Part shown: in pieces, positions 28,787 through 37,300 of the stretch
How the letters are laid out: each line of letters starts with the position of its first letter
Numbering within the stretch: position 1 is the stretch's first letter
Origin: a virus
Reading direction: 5' to 3' (one strand)
Virus record (IMG/VR): IMGVR_UViG_3300037672_000202
Location: 1-41,461 of that record
Length of the DNA stretch: 41,461 bases
The notes under the pieces: generated by a model
What the model saw: the letters and a program-made list of their open reading frames with translations, nothing else
Told to the model about the DNA's origin: nothing
Database searches by the model: none
Translations under genes and position numbers: made by a program

Positions 28787-31700
28787 TTGACAGTATTTGT
28801 CTACGACAATACGAAGATAGATTTATTCACTACATTTGACGGTGGTAATATCACCGTCGCGTCAGTGGAGAATATTGACTATGGCGACATAAATCAACAT
28901 GTAGAACCCGAAAGAGACGAGAATTTCTTCTTTGTAAATGACCACGGACTCATCAACGATACATCAGATGTGCTACCGTTTGGTCCAATAAATGTAGTAG
29001 ACGGAAGAGACGAGTTTGGTAGATCAAGAACTCAGTGGATTCCAGAGAACGCAAATACAGTCCTATTCGATGTTAATGATTCTGCACTAGTATCTGCAGC
29101 AGTGCCTTGGGTTGGTACTGGTACTGTTCATGAATTTGGTAACGGTCTCGAAAGAGTCGTCATACCAGATCTTGGAGCAGCGGGAGCTGTCATCTTCATC
29201 CCATCTGGGACAGCAGAAGAATCTATATCTAGAGGAAATTACATAGGTGTTGGTGCGATTGCCAAGTCAGGGCTGTCTGCAAACGACCTAGACCAAGTTT
29301 ATTCTTATAATGGTAGTGGCTCTGTATCCGTAACTGGAGAACAACAGACTCCATACAACGAAGCCTACTTACCAATTATCAAAAACGCCTTTAGGGCGAA
29401 GGGTGGAGATACCCGACTATTTGATGTTGAGAAAGTCATATACAACTACGCCAGATCAGAGTCTGACGTATTCGAGAAAGAAGATAACGGCACAATTACA
29501 GTTAGAGAAGGAGCATCCTTCGATGATCTCAATGTCACATTTGACGAGGTTATCACAGATTCTCTTGCGAAGGAGAGATCATTCTCTGACGAAGATCAGG
29601 TAGCATTCGAGAGTTACGGAGGTATATTAGATACACCTACATCTGCTGAAGATTACGGTGTAATATTACAAAAATTACAAGGTGGGATCTTCTTCGACGA
29701 GTATCAGTCAACCTTTGTCAGGGGCCACGATCTATTTGTCAGGGGATACCACGGTTCTGGTACGTTCAAGAAAGAAGGAATTGCTGCAGAAGGATCACTC
29801 TTTGCATACTCTGGATCTGGTACAGGAACATTCTCTGGAACCAACTTCTTCAGTCAGGCTCCACAAAGTACAATCTTCGGTCTTGAGGGTGAAGTCGCCA
29901 TATCTGGTAGTGCAGATGAGGCATTTGTCCCTGCAACTGTTGATAACACAGTTCTCTTTGATATCTCTGGAACTGGTGCTGAAAGTAGAGTCTTACTTCC
30001 CGATACTAAAAAGGCACTTGTTAGACTTACTGGATCTGTTTCTGGTATCAAACTTGTTAAACAGGGAGACGAAGGAACAGTCCTCTTCAATACTTCTGGT
30101 TCGGCAACAGATGTTGTACTTGTCAAGGACTACGAGAATACAAATCTGTTTGATTTCTCTGGAGGGATGCAACAGGGTACACCTGTTTACACTCCTTCTT
30201 GGATATCGCCTCTTGGAGATCAAAAAACAGAAGAGCTCGATTGGGGTCTTATTACTGCTACTCCAACTCAATCTTACGAAGATTGGGGACCAATCAATAC
30301 AAACGACGAGACTATTCCCAAGTCGGCAGAAAACTGGGGATTCCTACTTCCAGACTTCAACTACGTTCAGATTGGTGGTCAACACTACCCCAACAGAGAA
30401 GTTACATTCTCTCTTGGAGAAACTTCACTTTCCAGACAGACTGTTGGATTTACAGGAACAGCAACCTTCTTACTTTCAGAAGATCTCGACGTTGCATCTG
30501 CAATTCAATACGAGAGTTCTGGAAAATCTGGTATTGCTACACACAATGCTGGTATATTCATATCTGGAGAACTATGGTTATCACAGGCTCCACAACATAC
30601 AGTATTTGGTGAAGAAGGTCAATTTACAATTAATGGTACTGGTAACGAGTCTATTACACCAGTCATACCAGAAGGATCTGGTACATTATTCAGTATCGGT
30701 GGTGCAGTTGAATCCAGTACCAAGGCATACTTACAGGGAGACTACTCATATCTTGGTGGTACTGCTGGTCAGGTATTTGCACCACATATCTCTGGTGTTG
30801 GTACAGGAACCTTCAGTCAGGGTAGAGAAGAGAATCAGACATACGCAAGAGTTATACAACACAAAGAAAACGAGTTTGGCGGAACATTATTCGTCAATGG
30901 TGCGGCATCTGGTGAGAAGAATACAGATTCTTACAATGAGTCTTCTATACTCTTTGGTACTGAGAACGAAAACTACGGTGGTATTCTTGGAGACCCAAGC
31001 TTTGGATTCGGACTCAACATACTTGGACAGGCTTCTGGTACTGAAACATTTGATGACGAACTCAACAGATACTCTCAAGACGTTCTCTTTAGTAACGGTG
31101 GTCTCACATACGACCAAGGATCTGGTGGTGTTGAGATATTACCTTCCTTCGATAAGACTAGTCAATATGGTATCGGATTTGATGACAACACTGTGTCTCA
31201 AGACTACGGTGAACTTGGCATCAGTTCTGTTGGCGGACCTGCATACGATCAATTCTTATATCCACACTACACTGGTTTCAATTCACAAGAAATCAATCAG
31301 GGTTACGAAGATGCTGGATTCATTACAGAGCCAGCACCAACAGAATCTCGTTTCCCATACGGAAAACTTGTATTCCCACAGATCTCGGACACGATTACTC
31401 AGTTCATCCCAAGTTGGGTTGGTTCTGGTTCACTTATCGTATCTGGTACTGGAGTCGAGAGAGTTGCAGTTGCAAGTAGTACAACATCTCTATTCGACTT
31501 CGTTAGTGGTGCAGAAGAAAGATACATTGCTCAGACTCCAGAAGGAACTGTTCTATTCGATATCTACGATACTGCAAACGAGAGTGTCACCAAAGACTTT
31601 GTTGGATCTGGAAATATCACCCTTCAACAAACTCAAGCTGTTGGGTTTACAACCTACAGAAGGATTATCGTTCCACCCGCTTCTGGTATTACTACATTCT

Positions 31701-33448
31701 CTGGAGCATCTATCGAGAGATCGAGCTTCGATCCTCCAGAAGGAACTTACCTACACATCTTTGGTGGTGGATATACAGATCTCAGTGCAGCCTTTGCTTC
31801 TCAATCTCAGAAGGCAACTCTACGACTCAGTGGAGAACTCAATCACCCACAAATCGACTTCACACCTCATTATGGTATCGAAAGGAACATTGGTATCGAA
31901 ACAGGTTTTACCTTCTTGCCTGGCGGTACTGGAGGAGAGTACGGAGATCCTGGCATTGTTACCACAAGGTTCGTACCCAAATATCCTACCTCTGGTATTA
32001 TCAGTCTTAACGGTAAGGCAATCGGTCGTACCAACGCTCCTATTCTTACTGATGGTACGATCTACATTCTCGGTATTGGTACTGAGGCCAATGGTCAAAT
32101 TGGTGATGATGGAATTGGCGATCTTAACGGTGTTGAGTTTGGTGCAAAAGAGAGATTTATCCCTGCAACAGAATTTGGTGCTGGATCTCTCCTATTCGAC
32201 TTCCAGACATCTGGTGCAGAAGCAAGACCAATTTCTGTATTTGGATACTATGGAGACGACAAAGATCCAGGCACATCTGGTGGTATCACTATTCGTCAGG
32301 AAGGTGGTATTCTCACAATCGAGAGAACATCTGTTCAAGCATCTGGCGGCGGCACATTTACTTACAGTGGTTCTGGTCAAGACGAAGCAACATCATCCGT
32401 CGAAGTTGGTTCTGGTTCTCTATTCGCAGTTGGTGGTATTGCAGAAGCAACAGCTGCTGCAGAACTTGTCGCTGGAACTTCTATATTCAACGGAACGGCA
32501 GAAGAATCCTTCTCTGCTCAGACTCCAGAAGATACTGCAACAATTACACTGTCTGGAGAAAGTGTTGCCTTCCGTCAACGCCAGTTCAACGGATCTGGAA
32601 CTCTTACACTCAGCAACGATCAAAGAGTTGTTACTGGTATCAGACTGTCTCCAACAGGTTCTGGTACATTCAGTATTCTTGGTGGTGCTGCAGAGGCAAC
32701 CGTCGAACCATCTGCTGCAAGATCAATTCTTACAGATATCACAGGTGTTGCAGAAACAAGATACTTCCAAGTATTCCAAGACTTCGTTCCATCTGGTACA
32801 TTCACATTATCTGGAGAACTTACACATCCAGACATCGATTACACTCCAGCTTTCACTGGTTCTGGTATTGTTACATTCTCTGGAAGTGCAAGAGAACAAG
32901 GATTCTTCAGAGAAATTGGTGTTGGTACTGCTACCTTCTCTGGTTCATCTATTGTCAGATTTACAGCGGACGATCTGGAAGGCACAGTCCTCTTCGATCT
33001 CAAGGGTGCATCTGCACTTACCGAAATCAATCAGGTTTACGGATACTATGGAGACGACAGAGATCCAGGCACATCTGGCATTACTACAATCTCTGGTGTT
33101 GGTGCTACAAAACAAATCCAAGTATTTGGATACTACGGAGACGACAAAGATCCAGGCACATCTGGAACATTTACATTCTCCAATACACCTCTTGTACACC
33201 CATTTGTCGATTTCACACCTTCGATTGGTATTGGTGTTGCAGTTCTTTACCAGACAAGTGGATCAGCTGTCGAATCCTTTACCTTTGCTGGGTACGAGAG
33301 TCAAGGAAGATTCAAAGGACTTGCTGGATCTAAGGAATCTCTCGCTCGGGCAACTTACGTTGGAATTGGTCAAGTTAACACCTTTGGTAATGCCGAAACA
33401 GAGTATGCGGTCATCGAAGAAGGTAGAACTTATGTTGTCATAATCTAA
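28787..33448 (+). CDS. Repeat-rich long fibre/structural protein, 1553 aa
   Basis: TTG start chosen because no other start lies after the upstream stop and a G-rich ribosome site precedes it. The first 550 residues hold 'DYG/DWGxI' units (IDYGDI, EDYGVI, LDWGLI, EDWGPI, ENWGFL). The rest is built from 20-25-residue beta repeats of the form 'GSGTxxFSGxAxEs' and 'EGTVLFDxSGxAxE', about two dozen copies. It also has three 'L-x-HPxxDFTP' units and three 'GYYGDDKDPGTSG' units. No Cys-rich or enzyme motif is seen. The regular strand-turn pattern suggests an elongated beta-solenoid or fibre shaft (inference). It lies between a terminator and a late promoter. Its +1 frame is open over 29682-33443, which is unusual. 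Confidence 0.85.
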   Translation: MTVFVYDNTKIDLFTTFDGGNITVASVENIDYGDINQHVEPERDENFFFVNDHGLINDTSDVLPFGPINVVDGRDEFGRSRTQWIPENANTVLFDVNDSALVSAAVPWVGTGTVHEFGNGLERVVIPDLGAAGAVIFIPSGTAEESISRGNYIGVGAIAKSGLSANDLDQVYSYNGSGSVSVTGEQQTPYNEAYLPIIKNAFRAKGGDTRLFDVEKVIYNYARSESDVFEKEDNGTITVREGASFDDLNVTFDEVITDSLAKERSFSDEDQVAFESYGGILDTPTSAEDYGVILQKLQGGIFFDEYQSTFVRGHDLFVRGYHGSGTFKKEGIAAEGSLFAYSGSGTGTFSGTNFFSQAPQSTIFGLEGEVAISGSADEAFVPATVDNTVLFDISGTGAESRVLLPDTKKALVRLTGSVSGIKLVKQGDEGTVLFNTSGSATDVVLVKDYENTNLFDFSGGMQQGTPVYTPSWISPLGDQKTEELDWGLITATPTQSYEDWGPINTNDETIPKSAENWGFLLPDFNYVQIGGQHYPNREVTFSLGETSLSRQTVGFTGTATFLLSEDLDVASAIQYESSGKSGIATHNAGIFISGELWLSQAPQHTVFGEEGQFTINGTGNESITPVIPEGSGTLFSIGGAVESSTKAYLQGDYSYLGGTAGQVFAPHISGVGTGTFSQGREENQTYARVIQHKENEFGGTLFVNGAASGEKNTDSYNESSILFGTENENYGGILGDPSFGFGLNILGQASGTETFDDELNRYSQDVLFSNGGLTYDQGSGGVEILPSFDKTSQYGIGFDDNTVSQDYGELGISSVGGPAYDQFLYPHYTGFNSQEINQGYEDAGFITEPAPTESRFPYGKLVFPQISDTITQFIPSWVGSGSLIVSGTGVERVAVASSTTSLFDFVSGAEERYIAQTPEGTVLFDIYDTANESVTKDFVGSGNITLQQTQAVGFTTYRRIIVPPASGITTFSGASIERSSFDPPEGTYLHIFGGGYTDLSAAFASQSQKATLRLSGELNHPQIDFTPHYGIERNIGIETGFTFLPGGTGGEYGDPGIVTTRFVPKYPTSGIISLNGKAIGRTNAPILTDGTIYILGIGTEANGQIGDDGIGDLNGVEFGAKERFIPATEFGAGSLLFDFQTSGAEARPISVFGYYGDDKDPGTSGGITIRQEGGILTIERTSVQASGGGTFTYSGSGQDEATSSVEVGSGSLFAVGGIAEATAAAELVAGTSIFNGTAEESFSAQTPEDTATITLSGESVAFRQRQFNGSGTLTLSNDQRVVTGIRLSPTGSGTFSILGGAAEATVEPSAARSILTDITGVAETRYFQVFQDFVPSGTFTLSGELTHPDIDYTPAFTGSGIVTFSGSAREQGFFREIGVGTATFSGSSIVRFTADDLEGTVLFDLKGASALTEINQVYGYYGDDRDPGTSGITTISGVGATKQIQVFGYYGDDKDPGTSGTFTFSNTPLVHPFVDFTPSIGIGVAVLYQTSGSAVESFTFAGYESQGRFKGLAGSKESLARATYVGIGQVNTFGNAETEYAVIEEGRTYVVII
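32238..33166 (+). repeat. Three near-identical GYYGDDKDPGTSG repeats
   Basis: Copies at 32238-32280, 33035-33078 and 33122-33166 within the 1553-residue gene. They are almost identical even in nucleotides, with only wobble changes, unlike most repeats here. The Asp-rich loop (GDDKDPG) could bind a metal ion such as calcium (inference). Confidence 0.7.
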
Positions 33449-33452
33449 ATCC

Positions 33453-33460
33453 TATAAATA
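33453..33460 (+). promoter_or_regulatory. T4-type late promoter (TATAAATA)
   Basis: Exact TATAAATA four bases after the stop of the 1553-residue gene and 33 bases before the next ATG. It would drive the two small tail genes and probably the fibre and Cys-rich genes, since no terminator is seen until 41365. Confidence 0.75.
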
Positions 33461-33493
33461 AATGGAGAAGCATAACTATTGGACATCTGATTC

Positions 33494-33952
33494 ATGACCA
33501 AGCAGGTTCAATTTAGAAAAGGAACTACAGCTGAACACTTTAACTTTACTGGAGCTCTAGCCGAGATAACAGTAGACACAGATAAGAATACGGCTGTTGT
33601 ACACGACGGGGCTACTCCTGGCGGATTTGAACTTGCTAGAGCAAGATGGACGTTTGTATCTGGAACTTATCCATTGAGTACAAACCAAAAATATACTGTT
33701 GATTCCCAAAATAGTCCTGATGGATTTGATCTTGCCATGCCAACTCCTCGTGCGGTTGGTGACTGGGTATGGATCGAAGATTTTGCTAACTTCTTTAGCA
33801 TTCATCCTATTAACGTTACATCAATATACAGTTTTGAAAACGGACATTTAGTTAAAGAATCTTCTCCTTTCATCATGGACGTTTCGGGTGCGTCAGTGAC
33901 TTTTATTTGGAATGGATCCCTTTGGAAAGTATTCAACAATAGGGCTAGTTAA
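33494..33952 (+). CDS. Tail protein with Mtd-type N-terminal domain, 152 aa
   Basis: Residues about 4-50 (QVQFRKGTTAEHFNFTGALAE, TVDTDKNTAVVHDG) match the N-terminal domain of phage major tropism determinants and many fibre proteins. That domain attaches the receptor-binding protein to the tail. The remainder (residues about 52-152) has 'TFVSGTYPLSTNQKYTVDS' and 'VTFIWNGSLWKVFNN', a small beta domain that often closes marine phage fibres. No C-type-lectin variable domain is present, so this is an adaptor-like short version and not a full tropism determinant. A late promoter lies upstream. The ribosome site is weak. The next ATG is 2 bases after the stop. Confidence 0.75.
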   Translation: MTKQVQFRKGTTAEHFNFTGALAEITVDTDKNTAVVHDGATPGGFELARARWTFVSGTYPLSTNQKYTVDSQNSPDGFDLAMPTPRAVGDWVWIEDFANFFSIHPINVTSIYSFENGHLVKESSPFIMDVSGASVTFIWNGSLWKVFNNRAS

Positions 33953-33954
33953 AA

Positions 33955-34359
33955 ATGGCACTTACGCTAAGTAATTCTATTTCTGGACAGTTTGACCCCT
34001 CCGAATCGTCGGGTTTTTTCGTGTATGCACTCAGAAGAGATGCAGAAGGGATGCTACTTTTTTCTAAAGTTAGTGCTGCTTCAACAGAATTAGGAGAATT
34101 CTATCGTAACGATGGAACTGCTATACCAGAATTCGGTGATGGTTTAGATTATGGTACTTACGATGTTGGTGTTGGTAAAACATCAGTTATTCGTAGTGAT
34201 ATCGCTACTGAGAAAAAACTCATAGATGATCCGAATGATAAATACCAACAGATTCGCTTTGATCGAAGAAACTTATACTATTACATAGACGATGATGGCT
34301 TTTTCGTTATAAGATTTAATGGTCCTAACTATGCTTATGAAAGCATCGGACCAACTTAA
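33955..34359 (+). CDS. Conserved-looking small tail protein, 134 aa, function unknown
   Basis: Starts 2 bases after the preceding stop, probably by coupling. Notable stretches are SGFFVYALRRDAEGMLLFSKV (residues about 19-39), YRNDGTAIPEFGDGLDYGTYD and a Tyr/Asp-rich end (RRNLYYYIDDDGFFVIRF). No signal peptide, membrane segment or enzyme motif. Its place between an Mtd-type protein and a large fibre suggests a connector or fibre accessory protein. I do not recognise a characterised family. Confidence 0.7.
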   Translation: MALTLSNSISGQFDPSESSGFFVYALRRDAEGMLLFSKVSAASTELGEFYRNDGTAIPEFGDGLDYGTYDVGVGKTSVIRSDIATEKKLIDDPNDKYQQIRFDRRNLYYYIDDDGFFVIRFNGPNYAYESIGPT

Positions 34360-34399
34360 TTAAAATCCCAAAACCCTCAGATAATTACACGGAGAAAAA

Positions 34400-37300
34400 A
34401 TGGCTGAGTTTAGACTTGGAAGAGTAAAATTCAACTGGACAGGTGATTGGACTACATCCAAAGCCTATTTGATTGACGATATCGCCAAGTTTGGTGGTAA
34501 CACTTATGTGGCGGTTATAAACCACACGTCAACAGGAAGCATCAGTGACTTTTACGCTAACGACCTTTCCAAATGGAACGTCCATATTGAAGGTCTAGAA
34601 CAAAAAGGACAGTGGGCTGCTGGAGTTTACTATCGTATCAACGATCTAGTAAAATACGGTAACGTTGTCTACAGAGTAACCACTGCTCACACATCAGAAG
34701 GAACCTTCATCGATAAGACGAAAGTTTCAGAATATGTAAAAGGATTCCAAAACGAAGGTGAGTGGGATCTAACTACCGAATATCAATCAGGTGACGTTGT
34801 AAACTACAACGGTTCATCCTATGTTGCGTTATCCACATCAACTGCTGGATTCCAACCTCCACAGTATTTGGGTGTTTCTACAGACCCAGCTGCAAGATGG
34901 AGCATCTTATCTGATGGTCTTGCTGGTGCGGCTTCAACATACCAAGAAGGTACTTACTTCAGAGGAGACTTAGTACAGTATGGTGGTAATATCTACCGTC
35001 ATAAAATCGGTATTACAACTAACGTTTCTCCATTACAGGTTGGTCTAGGATCAATCTTCCCACAATCTTACAACGGTACACAAGTATGGGATTTACTTGT
35101 TAAGGGATTTAATTTCAAAGGCGGTTTCTCCACTACCTTTGACTACCATCCAGGCCATGTTGCAAGATATGGTTCAGATTCTTATGTTTCTGTTGGTAAC
35201 TCTCACAAGAATGTTCTTCCTACTGCTGGTATTGGAACCTTCTGGGAAGTACTTGCATCAGGAGATTCATCCGCTGCTCTTAATACCAAAGGTGACGTAC
35301 TAAGTTACAACTCAGGTAATGTAAGAATCGGTATTGGTTCTACAGGTTATGCACTTGCAGTTCAGTCAAATGGAATGCCAGGCTACGAGATTGTAGGTAA
35401 CCAAACAAGAATTTACTACGTTGACTCCGAAGACGGATTAGACGGAAACAATGGTCTTGCACCTAACTTGGCGTTTAAGACTATTAAATCGGCTTGCCAA
35501 TCTGCTCGTCCTACAACAGATGTCACCAATATGGTGTATACCGCTTCCACTGGTGTGGCAACGGTTACTGCGCCTGGTCACGGTCTGTTAAACACTGGTA
35601 CGTTCGTTCAGTTACAAGACATCGAGTTTGAGTGTCTATCTGGAGGTAACGTATTCACCGTCTTGGGTATGACCTACAACGGTGCGGTTGGTCTTGCAAC
35701 GATCACTGCTATTGGTCTTGGTGGTGCTCCTGAAATTGGAATTGGTGCTACTGTTAGAATCAGAAACTTAAGTGTTCAATACACAGGTTCTGCACAGTTT
35801 GCTCACACCTTCAAAACCGCTGAGGCAAACGCCATCCAATCTGGTGGTGACTACGCTCACACATTCAACAGTTGCGCTGCAAACGGCGTTTCAATTGTTG
35901 GTGGATCTTCAGTAACACCTACAGGTGCTACATACGATCCTTCAAATGGTAACTTCACTATGACCCTTACTGGTCATAGTTTATCAACTTCTGATAAAGT
36001 TACCATTGGGGATAACGCATTTACGTTCACCTGTACGATGAACAACAATGCCACTCAGAAGACATATCCTAGACCTGGCAAAGACCCTGCAAGAGGACAA
36101 CAGTTATCAATTACAGGTACAACAACTGATACATTCACTGTAAACGTTGGATCTTCTCCAATCATCAATCATCAACCAACTGCGGTTTCTTATAACCAAG
36201 CAACTGGTGACATGGTTTGTACAATTGGTGCTCACTCATTAACAGTTGGTACTTCTGTAAAACTAGCGGAAGATGGTTTAACATTCCGTTGTTCAATGGA
36301 CGGATACACAACTGATCACGCTTATCCTCGTGCTGTTGCTGGAGATGGAAACCCAGACCCTGCATACAACACTGCTCTAAACATTACTTCTGTTACTACC
36401 AACACAATTACAATCAACGTTGGTACTGCATCTGATAACCAGACAATCACTGGTAAGTTCCCTGCTGTACATACTCAAGGTTCTTACGAATTCTTGGTTC
36501 AAGGTGTTCCTGACTCTAACTCAATCACTCTTAACGTAGGTGTTTCAACTACTGATTACCTCTATGTTTCTGGTGGTACTGCGTTCGTTGGTCTAACAAC
36601 AACCAAGTATCCTGATAAGGTCTCTAAGTCCTACTATGAGGTTCTTCAAGTTGATAACTCTGACTCATTCAAAGTTAACGTTGGTATCTCAACTATCAAC
36701 CACACATACGTTGAAGGCGGTAAGGTAACAGACCTAACACCTGCTATCTTGAAACTGTCTGCGTCTCAGTTCTACGAACAGTTACCAGTTACAGTTCCTC
36801 CTTTCACTTCGATTGTTGGTAACGCACTTAGAGGTTCACAGGTTCTTCCTAAAGAGGGAACATCTGATGACTCTACAACTCCTAACAACAGGAGTCACAT
36901 GTTTAAGATGTCTGATGCGACAACCATTCAGGCAATCTCCATGAAAGGAATGGAAGGATTCTACTATGATCCTAACGCTCCTTTAGAGTTAGACAATGCA
37001 AACTTAAGAACTGGTATCGGTACAACCGCTGCTGGTGTGTTCATCTCCTTGAACCCAGATTCACCTATCGATAACAAGTCACCTTACGTTAAGGACTGTA
37101 CTTGTTTCTCTGACCCTGCAACAGAAAGTGGCAGATTCGGTGGTGGTGGTGTTGGTGTATTCATCGATGGTGGTGTACACGACACAGGTGCAAAATCAAT
37201 GGTGTTCGATGCGTTTACGCACGTTGCATCTGACGGTGCTGGTTACATCCTTGATAAGGGTGCAATCGCTGAAATCGTTTCCTGTTTCACATACTACGCT

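Noticed and set aside
29682-33443. Annotating the long +1 frame as a gene
   Set aside because: It would begin at a GTG within a gene without ribosome site and gives a biased composition; kept only as a finding.
33462-33497. An 11-codon reading frame whose TGA overlaps the ATG at 33494
   Set aside because: Its ATG lies only two bases after the late promoter box, probably before the transcript start, and no ribosome site precedes it.
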